Assembly (NCBI RefSeq): GCF_016918015.1
Contig: NZ_JAERMK010000001.1
Coordinates: 62,001-126,000 of the forward strand
Source of the DNA: Glycomyces sp. YM15
Lineage (GTDB): Bacteria > Actinomycetota > Actinomycetes > Mycobacteriales > Micromonosporaceae
Length of the DNA stretch: 64,000 bases
Direction of reading: 5' to 3'
Shown: piece after piece, positions 1-9,322 of the stretch
Position numbering within the stretch: position 1 is the stretch's first letter
Layout: each line of letters starts with the position of its first letter
Translations under genes and position numbers: made by a program
The notes under the pieces: generated by a model
Seen by the model: only the letters and a program-made list of their open reading frames with translations
What the model was told of the DNA's origin: nothing
Database searches by the model: none

Positions 1-1162
1 ACGGTGACGATCCCGCCGTGGGCCTCGATGAGGCCGCGGGTGATGGCGAGGCCGAGCCCGCCGCCGCGGTCGTCCCGGCGGCGGGCCTCGTCGCCGCGGA
101 AGGCGATGTCGAAGACGCGCGGGAGGTCGTGCTCGGGGATGCCGCCGCACTGGTCGCTGATGTGGACGAGCGCCGCCTCATCGGTGCCGGTGGCCTCGAC
201 GAGGACGGTGCCGCCGGGCGGGGTGTGGCGGATGGCGTTGTCGAAGAGGTTGTCGAGGGCGCGGCAGAACTCGCGGGCGGCGACCTCGACCGGAGGGGTG
301 TCGCCGAGGCGTTCGCGCAGGTCGACGCCTTTGAGTTCGGCGGCGACGCTGGCCCCGGCGAGGGAGTCGGCGACGGCGTCGCAGAGGTGGACGTGCTCGC
401 TGCCGAGGGTGAGGGAGCCGCTGTTGATGCGGGAGAGCTCGAAGAGGTCGTCGACGAGGGCGGAGAGGCGCTCGGCGTCGGTGCGGATCTGGGAGTGGTA
501 GCGCTTGACGGTGGCGTCGTCGTCGACCACGTCGTCGTCGAGGGCCTCGGCCATCGCGCGGATCGTGGCGAGGGGGGCGCGGAGGTCGTGGGAGACCCAC
601 GAGATGAGTTCGCGCCGGGAGGCTTCGAGGGCCCTTTCGCGGCGCTGGGACTCCTCGAGGCGGCGGGAGACGGCGGCGAGTTCCCCGGCGAGGGCGGCGA
701 GTTCGCCGGGGCCGGTGACGGTGGGGGCGCTGCCGGTGCTGATGCGGCCGTCGACGTCGACCATGGTGCGGGCGTAGGCGCCCACCTGCTTGGCGCCCGC
801 GTCGATGTCGTCGCCGAGCTGCCAGGCCGCGCCGAGCGCGACGGCGGAGGCGACGATGAGGACCACGAAGAGCACGACCAGGTCGTGCAGGGAGATGAAC
901 ATGGCCATCGCTGCGGTGACGACGCCGGTCGCGGCGACGAGGACCGAGGAGAGGGCGACGGTGAGGGTCTGGAGGCGGGCGGGGCGGGTGCGCAGGAGCC
1001 GGAGGGCGATGCCGCCGATGAGGCCCGCTACGGCGGAGGCGACGGCGGCGATGGTGATGAGCGCGGCGATGTCGGCGGCGGGGAACTCGAAGGCGACGGC
1101 GATCATCCCGGCGCCGAGGATCGCGGCGAAGAGGACGAGGACGGATCCGAGGTAGCGGCGCA

Positions 1163-1163
<1 letters not shown>
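1..1163 (-). CDS. Two-component sensor histidine kinase, C-terminus cut by window edge
   Basis: Membrane histidine kinase, read as the partner of the response regulator just upstream. The predicted protein opens with hydrophobic segments (about residues 5-25, 30-50, 65-85 and 90-115), then a linker, then a HisKA dimerisation helix with H-box SHDLRAPLATI; the phospho-acceptor is His192. The ATPase part shows the N box (LDNLFDNAIRHTPPGG) and G boxes (DQCGGIP, RGGGLGLAI). The sequence runs off the left edge shortly after the G2 box, so only the last residues are missing. The ATG overlaps the regulator's stop codon in an ATGA, so the two genes are translationally coupled. No large extracellular sensor domain is visible, which suggests a signal in or near the membrane; the ligand cannot be told from the sequence. 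Confidence 0.9.
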
Positions 1164-1852
<689 letters not shown>

Positions 1853-1964
1853 GGGGTAACCATGACCGATCACGGGCCGCTTCGTCATGTGTTGGGCCAA
1901 GACTTTCGCATACCGTAAGGTTGCACGGCCCCGAACGGCCGCCGCGGCGCATAGCATCGGCCGC

Positions 1965-3257
1965 ATGCAGTCGCATCTCCTCGTTCTGGCGAAGGCCCCG
2001 GTCCCGGGGCGCGTCAAGACCAGACTCTCCCCTCCGCTGACCACTGTGGAGGCCGCGGCGGTGGCGGAGGCGGCCCTCGCGGACACCCTCGAAGCGGTCG
2101 CCGGATGCGGGGCGGACCGGCTGATCGTGGCCCTCGACGGCGAGCCGGGGCCGTGGCTCCCGGTGGGCTTCGAGGTCGTGCGGCAGGTGCCCGGCTCCTT
2201 CAATGGGCGGCTGGGCGCGGCGTGGGCGTTCGCGGGCGGACCGGGCCTGCAGATCGGCATGGACACGCCGCAGGTCACGCCCGAGCTGCTCGACGAGGGC
2301 CTGGCCGCGGTGGTCGAGCACGGGTCGGCGCTCGGGCTCGCCGAGGACGGCGGCTGGTGGGCGATCGGCCTCAGTGAGCCGCACCCCGACGTGTTCGCGG
2401 GCGTGCCGATGAGCCGCGACGACACCGGGCGCCGGCAACTGGACCGGTTGCGGGCCCTGGGACTCCGGCCGGCCGAACTGCCGGTGCTGCGCGACCTCGA
2501 CGATGCCGAGGACGCCCGAGCGATCGCGGCGCTGGTACCGCAGTCGCGCACGGCCGGCGCGGTGCGGGACTTCCTCGAACCCGACCTCGTGGACGTGATC
2601 CTGCCGGTGCTGGATGAGCGCGAGGCGATCCCGTGGGTGCTGGAGCGGATCCCCAAGGGCTATAGGGCGATCGTGGTCGACAACGGCTCCACCGACGGCT
2701 CGGCGGCGGTCGCGGCCGAGCTCGGAGCGAGAGTCGTGTCGGAGCCGCGGCGCGGTTTCGGGGCGGCCTGCTACGCGGGTTTGGCGGCGGCGACCGCGCC
2801 GGTGGTCGCGTTCATGGACTGCGACGCCTCGCTCGATCCGGGCGACCTCTCGGCGGTGTGCGATCCGGTCCTCGACGGGGAGGCCGATCTCGTGCTCGGC
2901 GCCCGCGATGCCGAGGCCGGGGCGCTCGCGCCGCACAACCGGCTCGCGAACCGGTACCTCGCAAGGCAGGTCAAGCGCCTGAGCGGGGCCGAGGTCTCCG
3001 ACATCGGCCCGATGCGGGCCGCCCGCCGCGAAGCGCTGCTGGACCTGGGCTTGGCGGACCGGCGCTCGGGCTGGCCGCTGGAGATGGTGCTGCGCGCCGG
3101 GCTCGCCGGGTGGCGCGTCGCCGAGGTCCGGGTCCCCTACCGGCCCAGGGTCGGCCGCAGCAAGGTCACCGGCACCGCGGCCGGGACCTTCAAGGCCGTC
3201 AAGGACATGCGGGCGCAGCTCGCGCGCGTCCGCCGCACATTGAGGAGCAGCGATTGA
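1965..3257 (+). CDS. Fused DUF2064 (TIGR04282-like) and family 2 glycosyltransferase
   Basis: A 430-aa protein made of two nucleotide-sugar-transferase-like folds. Residues about 1-195 match the DUF2064/TIGR04282 family (start LVLAKAPVPGRVKTRL; IGMDTPQVTPELL; LAEDGGWWAIGL). Residues about 203-430 are a GT2 domain of the polyprenyl-phosphate sugar transferase type (VDVILPVLDEREAIPWVL, VVDNGSTDGSAAV, MDCDASLDPGDL, then the C-terminal VPYRPRVGRSKVTGT). In many genomes these are two genes; here they are one reading frame. The last base pairs overlap the nucleoside phosphorylase start (TTGA), so both are made together. Acceptor and donor are unknown; TIGR04282/04283 proteins are known companions of radical-SAM arsenosugar-type clusters, but no ArsM or ArsS is in this window. 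Confidence 0.85.
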   Translation: MQSHLLVLAKAPVPGRVKTRLSPPLTTVEAAAVAEAALADTLEAVAGCGADRLIVALDGEPGPWLPVGFEVVRQVPGSFNGRLGAAWAFAGGPGLQIGMDTPQVTPELLDEGLAAVVEHGSALGLAEDGGWWAIGLSEPHPDVFAGVPMSRDDTGRRQLDRLRALGLRPAELPVLRDLDDAEDARAIAALVPQSRTAGAVRDFLEPDLVDVILPVLDEREAIPWVLERIPKGYRAIVVDNGSTDGSAAVAAELGARVVSEPRRGFGAACYAGLAAATAPVVAFMDCDASLDPGDLSAVCDPVLDGEADLVLGARDAEAGALAPHNRLANRYLARQVKRLSGAEVSDIGPMRAARREALLDLGLADRRSGWPLEMVLRAGLAGWRVAEVRVPYRPRVGRSKVTGTAAGTFKAVKDMRAQLARVRRTLRSSD

Positions 3258-4024
3258 GCGACCAGCGCCAGGCCGACGTCGGAGTCTTCGGCGGTTCCGG
3301 GTTCTACGCCTTCGCCGATGACGCCGTCACCGTGGAGGTCGACACCCCTTGGGGCGCACCGAGTGCGCCCGTGACCATCGCCGAGGTCGGCGGCGTGCGG
3401 GTGGCGTTCCTCCCCCGGCACGGCACCGATCACCGCTTCCCGCCGCACAAGGTCAACTACCGGGCCAATGTGGCTGCCATGCGGGCGCTGGGGGTGCGCG
3501 CCTTGATATCCCCGTTCGCGGCCGGTTCGCTGCGGCCGGAGATCCGGCCCGGCGAGTTCGTGGTCGTCGACCAGGTCGTGGACCGCACGTGGGGCCGGCC
3601 GGGCACGTTCTACGACGAATTCGAGGACGGGCCGGTCCATGCGCCGTTCAGTGAACCCTACGACCAGCGGCTCCGGCGGGTCCTGCTCGACGCGGCGGCC
3701 GAGACCGGAGTGACCGCGGTCGACGGCGGCACCGTCGTGGTCGTCAACGGCCCCCGGTTCTCCAGCCGCGCCGAGTCCCGCTCGCATCGCGACGCCGGTT
3801 GGCACGTCGTCAACATGACGCAGGCGCCCGAGGCCGCGCTGGCCGCCGAAGCCGGGATCCCGTTCGCGGGGATCGCCCTGGTCACCGACTACGACGCCGG
3901 TCTGGACGAGGACCCGGAGGTCGAGCCGGTGACCCAGGAGGCGGTGTTCGCGGTGTTCGAGGCCAACCTCGGGAACGTCCGCGCGCTCTTGGCGGCGGCG
4001 ATCCCGAGGCTGGCCCCGCTCTAG
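3254..4024 (+). CDS. S-methyl-5'-thioadenosine phosphorylase / purine nucleoside phosphorylase (MTAP family)
   Basis: Phosphorolyses 5'-modified adenosines such as MTA to adenine and the 5-modified ribose 1-phosphate. Family signs are the N-terminal VGVFGGSGFY phosphate loop, LPRHGTDHRFPPHKVNYRAN (two halves of the phosphate/ribose site), NGPRFSSRAES and the base-site VNMTQAPEAALAAEAG; length 256 aa is usual. The start is a TTG at 3254, with GAGGAG about 7 nt before it, and the TTGA overlaps the glycosyltransferase stop. The base-site motif reads MTQAPEA rather than the MTxxPEA of well-studied MTAPs, so an inosine-type substrate is possible. It ends by sharing the four bases CTAG with the convergent exporter gene. 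Confidence 0.88.
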   Translation: MSDQRQADVGVFGGSGFYAFADDAVTVEVDTPWGAPSAPVTIAEVGGVRVAFLPRHGTDHRFPPHKVNYRANVAAMRALGVRALISPFAAGSLRPEIRPGEFVVVDQVVDRTWGRPGTFYDEFEDGPVHAPFSEPYDQRLRRVLLDAAAETGVTAVDGGTVVVVNGPRFSSRAESRSHRDAGWHVVNMTQAPEAALAAEAGIPFAGIALVTDYDAGLDEDPEVEPVTQEAVFAVFEANLGNVRALLAAAIPRLAPL

Positions 4025-6438
4025 GAGACCGACGCGCTTTCGCGGTGCTCGACGTGCGGGTGGCGGCGTTCGAGGGCGGCGCCTTCGACGTCGACGTCCG
4101 GGAGCAGGCGGTCGAGCCACTTCGGCAGCCACCAGACCTTGTCGCCGAAGAGGTGCATGAGCGCCGGGATGATGAGCATCCGCACCAGGAACGCGTCGAC
4201 GAGCACGCCGAAGGCGAGCGCGAAGCCGATGGGCCGGATCATCGCCGAGTGCGAGAAGACGAACCCGCCGAAGACGGCGATCATGATGATCGCGGCGGCC
4301 GTCACGACCGAGCGCCCGGCGCGCAGGCCGTGCACGACCGCGAGGCGGGCGGGCACGCCGTGCGCGTAGGCCTCGCGCATGCCCGAGCCGAGGAACAGCA
4401 TGTAGTCCATGGCGAGTCCGAACAGGATGCCCACCAGGAGCGTCGGCAGGAAGTTCAGGATCGGCCCGGGGCTGTCGACGCCGAAGACGTCGGCGAGCCA
4501 GCCCCACTGGTAGATCGCGACCACGCCGCCGAGCGCGGCGAAGTAGCTGAGCACGAACCCGAGGGTGGCCGCCACGGGCACGAAGATCGAGCGGAACACC
4601 AGGATGAGGATGAGCAGCGAGAGGCCCACGACGACGCCGAGGTAGATCGGGAGGGCGTCGGCGAGTTTCTCGGAGATGTCGATGTTGCCGCTCGCGTTGC
4701 CCGCCACGCCGATCGAGTCGACCCCGTCGAGGTCGAGGCCGCGCAGGGTGTGCACGAGCGCCTCGGTCGCCTCACTGGTCGGGCCCGATTCGGGCAGTAC
4801 TTGGAAGGCGGCGACGGTGCGGTCTTCGGAGGCGCCGATCGGGGCGACGGCGACGACGCCGTCCTGGTCGGCGAGGGCCTGCGCGATCTGGACCGAGAGG
4901 GTCTGCGCGGTGGCCTCGTCGGGGCTGCCGGGGAGGGTCGCGACGACGAGCAGCGGCCCGTTCCGGCCTTCCCCGAAGCGCTCGGCGACGGTGGCGTACG
5001 CCTGGTACTGGGTGGTGTCGTGCGCTTCGGAGGATCCGTCGGGCAGGTTGAGGCGCATGTCCATCGCGGGGATCGCCACGACCACAAGTGCGCCGATGCC
5101 GACGAGCACGCGCAGGAGCGCGCTCGGGGTGCGCATGGCCTTCACCTCGGTCGCGTTCTCGGGCGTCGGGTGCTCCGCGTTGCGTGCGGCGCGTTCGGAG
5201 CGGCGCAGGATCTTCATGCCCGCCAAGGAGAGCAGGGCCGGGATGAAGGTGACCGCGACGAGGACGGCGACGGCGACGCACAGCGCGCCGGCCGAGCCCA
5301 TGAGGCCGAGGAACGGGATGCCGGTGACGTTCAGGGCCGCCAGGGCGATGAGCACGGTGGCCCCGGCGAAGACGACGGCGTTGCCGGAGGTGCCGGTCGC
5401 GAGGGCGATCGACTCGTCGAGGTCGTAGCCCTCCTTGAGCTGGCGGCGGTGGCGGTTGACGATGAACAGCGAGTAGTCGATGCCGACGGCGAGGCCGAGC
5501 ATGAGGCCGAGGACCGGGGTCACCGAGGCCATGTCGATCACGCCGGAGAGCGACATCGTGGTCATGGCGCCGACGCCGACGCCGACGAGCGCGGTGAGCA
5601 GCGGCAGGCTGGCGCCGATGAGCGTGCCGAGCATGACGATCAGGGCGACGGCCGCGACGACGAGGCCGACGACTTCGCCGGCGCCGAAGACGCTCGGCAC
5701 GGATTCGAGCATGTCCGAGGAGTAGTCGGCTTCGACGCCGTCGATGGGGTCGTCGTCGAAGAGGTCGGTGACGGCGGCCTTGGTTTCGGGGGTGACCTCC
5801 ATCTGCGGTTCGGTGAAGGCGATGGAGACGACTGCAGCGCTGCCGTCCTCGGCGACCATGGTGATGCCCTCGGCGAGTTCGAGCAGGGTCGCGCCCTGTT
5901 CGAGCGCGGCCGACCGGGTCTCGAGTTCGGCGAGCCCGGTGTCGATCTGGGTCTGCTGGGCGTCGAGTTCAGGGCTGTCGCCGACCTGTTCGCGGGCGAG
6001 GTCGAGCTGGGTCTGAGCGGCGGCGAGTTCGGTTCGGGCCGTTTCGATCTGGGTGCGGCCGTCGGCGACGGCCTGCGTCTGCGCGGCGCGTTCGGCTTCG
6101 GCGGCGAAGGGGTCGATGGCGGTCTCGACGCCGTCGGCCTCGGCGGCGCGGCTGACGAGGTCGCTGATCTGCGCCCGCTGCTCGGCGGTGAACGCCTCGC
6201 CGTTCGCGGTGCTGAGGACGATGCTGCCGGTGCCTCCCGCGGCTTCGGGGATGGCGTCCCGGAGCTGCTCGGTCACGGCCTCGGTGGGCGTGTCCGGGAT
6301 CGAGAACGCGGTGGTCAGGGTGCCGCCGAAGAGGGCGAACGCGGTCGCCGCGGCGGCCAGGAGCAGCGCCCACGCGGTGATGACGGTTCTGGCACGGCGG
6401 GCGCACCAGCGGCCCACGCGGTACAGGAATTCAGCCAT
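4021..6438 (-). CDS. MMPL/RND-family transporter
   Basis: Inner-membrane exporter of the MmpL type, 805 aa, about 12 membrane spans. The proton-relay Asp-Tyr pairs occur in both halves: GIDYSLFIVNRHRR in the first and GLAMDYMLFLGSGM in the second. The first extracytoplasmic loop (about residues 115-190) is a predicted coiled coil rich in Ala, Gln and Thr, a feature of the MmpL/YdgH type. Start chosen at 6438 with GAAAGG eight bases before it. A TetR regulator lies 28 bp upstream on the same strand, so repressor and pump probably form one autoregulated operon. Cargo (lipid, antibiotic or dye) cannot be read from the sequence. Its TAG stop shares CTAG with the convergent phosphorylase stop. Confidence 0.9.
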   Translation of the reverse strand: MAEFLYRVGRWCARRARTVITAWALLLAAAATAFALFGGTLTTAFSIPDTPTEAVTEQLRDAIPEAAGGTGSIVLSTANGEAFTAEQRAQISDLVSRAAEADGVETAIDPFAAEAERAAQTQAVADGRTQIETARTELAAAQTQLDLAREQVGDSPELDAQQTQIDTGLAELETRSAALEQGATLLELAEGITMVAEDGSAAVVSIAFTEPQMEVTPETKAAVTDLFDDDPIDGVEADYSSDMLESVPSVFGAGEVVGLVVAAVALIVMLGTLIGASLPLLTALVGVGVGAMTTMSLSGVIDMASVTPVLGLMLGLAVGIDYSLFIVNRHRRQLKEGYDLDESIALATGTSGNAVVFAGATVLIALAALNVTGIPFLGLMGSAGALCVAVAVLVAVTFIPALLSLAGMKILRRSERAARNAEHPTPENATEVKAMRTPSALLRVLVGIGALVVVAIPAMDMRLNLPDGSSEAHDTTQYQAYATVAERFGEGRNGPLLVVATLPGSPDEATAQTLSVQIAQALADQDGVVAVAPIGASEDRTVAAFQVLPESGPTSEATEALVHTLRGLDLDGVDSIGVAGNASGNIDISEKLADALPIYLGVVVGLSLLILILVFRSIFVPVAATLGFVLSYFAALGGVVAIYQWGWLADVFGVDSPGPILNFLPTLLVGILFGLAMDYMLFLGSGMREAYAHGVPARLAVVHGLRAGRSVVTAAAIIMIAVFGGFVFSHSAMIRPIGFALAFGVLVDAFLVRMLIIPALMHLFGDKVWWLPKWLDRLLPDVDVEGAALERRHPHVEHRESASVS

Positions 6439-6466
6439 GACGGCCTTTCGGGTGTCGGTGGATCGG

Positions 6467-7093
6467 TCAGGCCGCGGGTTCGCGCAGCACGAGGACGAGG
6501 CGGGCGAGGAGGTCGTTCCAGGCGCGCCGGGAGTCGGGGGTGTCGGTGCCGCCGGTGGCGGCGCCCCAGTGTTCGACGAGGCCGAGCAGGCCGCCGCTGA
6601 AGGCGGCGACCAGAAACGCCACCTGGAGTTCGTCGACGCCCGGGTGGCGGCGGGCGATGGAGGTCGACATCCGATCGGTGAAGAGGGCGACGGCACGCTG
6701 CATGAGGACGGCGCCGCGTTCGACAGGCTGGGCGTGGTCGCCGCCGAGGACCTCGATGAGATAGGCGACGGTGGGCACGAGGTGGTCGGCCGAGGCCGCC
6801 GCGGCGAGGTCGCCGAGGACGGTGGCGCTCGTGCCGGACGCGGCTTCGGCCTCCATGGCGTCGACGATGTCGACGAGCATGCGCCCGGCGGCGGCGGTGA
6901 CCACGGCTTCGAGGGAGTCGAAGTGGTTGAAGACGGTGCGGCGGGAGACGTCGGCGGCGGCGGCCAGTTCGTCGACGGAGAAGTTCGTGGAGCGGCGCTC
7001 GCGCATCAGGACTTCGGCCGCGTCGAGGATCGCCTTGCGGCTTTTGGCTTTCAGCGCCGCGCGGCGGTCTACGGTCGCGGAATTCTCGGGCAT
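6467..7093 (-). CDS. TetR-family transcriptional regulator of the MMPL operon
   Basis: 208-aa TetR repressor. The N-terminal helix-turn-helix reads AILDAAEVLMRERRS ... VDELAAAADVSRRTVFNHFDS (about residues 17-60), the signature of the family; the C-terminal part is a variable all-helical ligand domain. It is the first gene before the MMPL exporter, 28 bp apart. The start at 7093 was chosen because the next upstream options add residues with no family likeness. Two palindromes of the form TNCACT-N-AGTGCAA lie 5-35 bp upstream of the start, exactly where an autoregulating TetR protein would bind. The inducer is unknown. Confidence 0.9.
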   Translation of the reverse strand: MPENSATVDRRAALKAKSRKAILDAAEVLMRERRSTNFSVDELAAAADVSRRTVFNHFDSLEAVVTAAAGRMLVDIVDAMEAEAASGTSATVLGDLAAAASADHLVPTVAYLIEVLGGDHAQPVERGAVLMQRAVALFTDRMSTSIARRHPGVDELQVAFLVAAFSGGLLGLVEHWGAATGGTDTPDSRRAWNDLLARLVLVLREPAA

Positions 7094-7098
7094 GGTTA

Positions 7099-7128
7099 TT
7101 ACACTAAGTGCAACGACGCACTGAGTGC
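7099..7128. promoter_or_regulatory. Tandem TetR-type operators upstream of tetR-MMPL
   Basis: Two palindromes with the same core: TTACACTAAGTGCAA (7099-7113, one arm mismatch) and GCACTGAGTGC (7118-7128, perfect). Their centres are 17 bp apart. The shared half-site is GCACT/AGTGC. Position right before the TetR start suggests autorepression; this is inferred, not shown. Confidence 0.6.
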
Positions 7129-7241
7129 AAATTCTTGGAGGCGTGGCCCTGGCCACAGTGCCGAGTTGAACTTGAGCGTCCCTCCAGGTCAGATTTGCCT
7201 CGCTTCGGTGCGCTAGTGCGGTTAGCGACACACGGGGGCGA

Positions 7242-7786
7242 TTCGGCTTTCAGAAGTGGGCTGGAGCGCTCGAGCCCCTGCTCGACCGGCTACTCCAATC
7301 GGATCCGAAGCGGCGCATGAAGGTCGACGAGGCCCGCATCGAACTCGGCAGGTTCGGCGGCGTGACCGCGAGGTCGTGGATCTGGGCGGGGGCCGCCGCG
7401 GCCGCGCTCGTGGTGCTCACCGCCGCCGTATGGAACGGATTGCGCGAGAACGAGACCGAAACACCACGCGAGGAGGCGACCGGCGTCGCGAGCGGCGATC
7501 TCATCGGCGATCCGGCCACCGCCGGCCCATGCGCCCTGTTCGACCAGGAGGCGCTGGGCGTCCACGGCGAGACCCGGATCGACACCGACCGAGGCGGATT
7601 CAACCGCTGCGACCTGCACATCGAGAACGACACCGGTGGCGTCGACCTCTCGCTGTACTTCTACGAGTCGGGAGACGAACCCGAGCCGGGCGAGACCGAG
7701 ATGGTCGGGTCGATCGGCGTCATCCGCCGCGAGGGCGAGCACGAGTCGTGCGAGCGCACCCTCGTCCTACCGGACGGCCGCTCCAG
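7242..7786 (+). pseudogene. Remnant of a membrane Ser/Thr protein kinase (3' half)
   Basis: The frame beginning near 7242 reads like the end of a Hanks-type kinase domain (ALEPLLDRLLQSDPKRRM, the usual LL-x-DP-x-RR C-lobe helix), followed by a single membrane span (SWIWAGAAAAALVVLTAAVW) and an extracellular Cys-containing domain (CALFDQEALG ... GFNRCDLHI ... CERTLVLPDGR). No kinase catalytic core (no ATP loop, HRD or DFG) exists upstream, where the TetR regulatory region lies at once. After about 7786 this frame turns into Arg-rich nonsense while the next frame becomes coding. An ATG at 7317 could still give a short membrane protein. I read it as a 5'- and 3'-truncated kinase gene. A stand-alone DUF3558-like membrane protein is the alternative. 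Confidence 0.6.
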
Positions 7787-8293
7787 TTGCCGGGCTCGCG
7801 GATGCCGTTCCCGGAGGACGAGGCCTACCCGCTCGAGACCGGGTACACGCCGGTGTTCATCAGCGGCACCGCGCGGCGACGCCACCTCGTGGAGCTGTTC
7901 GTGGCGGGCGTCGACGGGCGGCTGCCGACACCCGCGCCCGAACCGTCCACATTGAAGGACAAGCCCCGGAAGCTCGACACCGACGAACGCCTGGCACTCG
8001 TGTGCCTGGCCCAGCGGTACCTCCTCCACGACGCCTACCCGCAACCGGTGTCGTGGAAGCAGGTCGCCGCCGAACTCGCCGAACTGCAGCCCGGCGAAGG
8101 CTGGCGGCCGAAGAAGGCCGAGCACCTCGTGGCCGGAGTGCGCAGGCGTCTCTCGGGGGCGGGTGTGCCGGGCCTGACCCGCGAGGAGGTCGGGGAACCG
8201 GTGGGCAACATGCTCAACCACAACCTCGTCACCGAGCTGCTGCGCACCCGGACCCTGGTGCCACCGGATCTGTTCATGCTCGACGAGAGCTGA
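7787..8293 (+). pseudogene. C-terminal remnant of an actinobacterial FHA/winged-helix protein
   Basis: This frame encodes the tail common in actinobacterial FHA-domain proteins: PFPEDEAYPLETGYTPVF, then GTARRRHLVEL, and a conserved helical domain with LAQRYLLHDAYPQPVSWKQV, GWRPKKAEHLVAGVRRRL, GVPGLTREEVGEPVGN and LVPPDLFMLDES. The phosphopeptide-binding FHA part is absent upstream, where the kinase relic is joined out of frame. A 163-aa product could start at the ATG at 7802, but there is no convincing ribosome site. Read with the neighbour, this looks like one deletion that joined the 3' halves of two genes. If translated, it would be a DNA- or protein-binding helical domain without its phospho-sensor. 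Confidence 0.6.
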
Positions 8294-8350
8294 GGCTCGA
8301 TCGGACCCGACCGGTGACATCGCGGCGCCGCATCGGGGAGAATGCTGTCC

Positions 8351-8731
8351 ATGTTGATCGCAGTTCAGATTCTCGCCGCGCTTGCCGGCCTCGTGCACGT
8401 CTACATCTGGGTCATGGAGTGCCTGCGCTTCTCCGACCCGAAGGTCCACCGCGGAGTGTTCCGGGTTGCGACCGAGAACGTGGAGACCGTTCGCTCCTGG
8501 GCGTTCAACCAGGGCTGGTACAACCTGTTCCTCGCGATCGGGGCGCTCATCGGTGTCGCGGTGGTGCGGTCCGAGGCGGCCGTGGGCATGACCCTCATCG
8601 TGTTCGCGTGCGGCTCGATGCTGGGCGCGGCGCTCGTGCTCGTGCTGAAGGACCGGTCGATGGCCTCGGCGGCGCTCAAGCAGGGCCTGTTCCCGGCGCT
8701 GGCCTTGATCTTCGCGCTGACGCAGTTGTAG
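8351..8731 (+). CDS. DUF1304 family membrane protein
   Basis: Small integral membrane protein, 126 aa, four predicted spans, of the DUF1304 family: LAGLVHVYIWVMECLRF near the N-terminus and the hallmark VETVRSWAFNQGWYNLFLAIGA (written here in two parts: VETVRSWAFNQG and WYNLFLAIGA), ending in a short hydrophilic stretch and a last span. Biochemical role is not known for the family. Two ATGs compete, 8342 and 8351; GGGGAG at 8335 is too close to the first, so 8351 fits better. It stands alone between the FHA relic and kptA, 48 bp before the latter. Confidence 0.85.
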   Translation: MLIAVQILAALAGLVHVYIWVMECLRFSDPKVHRGVFRVATENVETVRSWAFNQGWYNLFLAIGALIGVAVVRSEAAVGMTLIVFACGSMLGAALVLVLKDRSMASAALKQGLFPALALIFALTQL

Positions 8732-8779
8732 CGTGCCGCGATAGTCTGGCGTTCCCTCTGCGGCGAACGGGAGAGCGAA

Positions 8780-9322
8780 GTGGACGAACGACGGCTGGTG
8801 AAGGTCTCGAAGTACCTGTCGCGGCATCTGCGCCACGACCCCGGCCGGATCGGGATCGAGCTGGACGAGCACGGCTGGGTCGAGGTCGAGGTGCTCCTGA
8901 AGGCCCTCGCCGACCGAAACTTCCACGTCACCCGCGATGAGCTCGATGCGGTCGTGGCGCTGAACGATAAGCAGCGGTTCGCCGTGCGGGACGGGAAGAT
9001 CCGGGCCAATCAGGGCCACACGGTCGATGTGGACCTGGATCTCACCCCGGTCGCGCCGCCTCCCGTGCTTTACCACGGGACCACCGGAGGGTTCGTCGGC
9101 ACGATCCGCGAAGAGGGCATCAAGTCCATGAACCGGCACCATGTGCACCTTTCCCCCGACCGCGAGACGGCGGTCAAGGTGGGATCGCGGCGCGGCAAGC
9201 CCGTGGTCCTCGTGATCGACGCCGCGCGCATGGCCGGAGCGGGCCATGCCTTCTACAAGTCGGAGAACGGCGTCTGGCTCACCGATCACGTCCCCGCTTG
9301 GGCGATCACGCTCGTGAGCTGA
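8780..9322 (+). CDS. kptA: RNA 2'-phosphotransferase (Tpt1/KptA)
   Basis: Transfers an internal RNA 2'-phosphate to NAD+, releasing nicotinamide and ADP-ribose 1'',2''-cyclic phosphate. The 180-aa sequence has the N-terminal winged-helix motif VSKYLSRHLRHDP (conserved Arg-His pair), the central RANQGHT, the NAD-binding YHGT and the second conserved site NRHHVHLSPD, followed by FYKSENGVWLTDHVP. All catalytic Arg/His positions expected for the family (R-H-R-R type) appear present. GTG start at 8780, preceded by GGGAGAGCGAAG. Bacterial KptA has no known tRNA-splicing substrate, so its role in this cell is open; a role with 2'-phosphorylated RNA repair products or NAD-capped RNA is conjecture. 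Confidence 0.93.
   Translation: MDERRLVKVSKYLSRHLRHDPGRIGIELDEHGWVEVEVLLKALADRNFHVTRDELDAVVALNDKQRFAVRDGKIRANQGHTVDVDLDLTPVAPPPVLYHGTTGGFVGTIREEGIKSMNRHHVHLSPDRETAVKVGSRRGKPVVLVIDAARMAGAGHAFYKSENGVWLTDHVPAWAITLVS

Noticed and set aside
3799-6600. 933-codon frame on the plus strand over the MMPL gene
   Set aside because: Mirror of the MMPL gene, made mostly of Asp, Gly, Arg, His; no start site or family motif.
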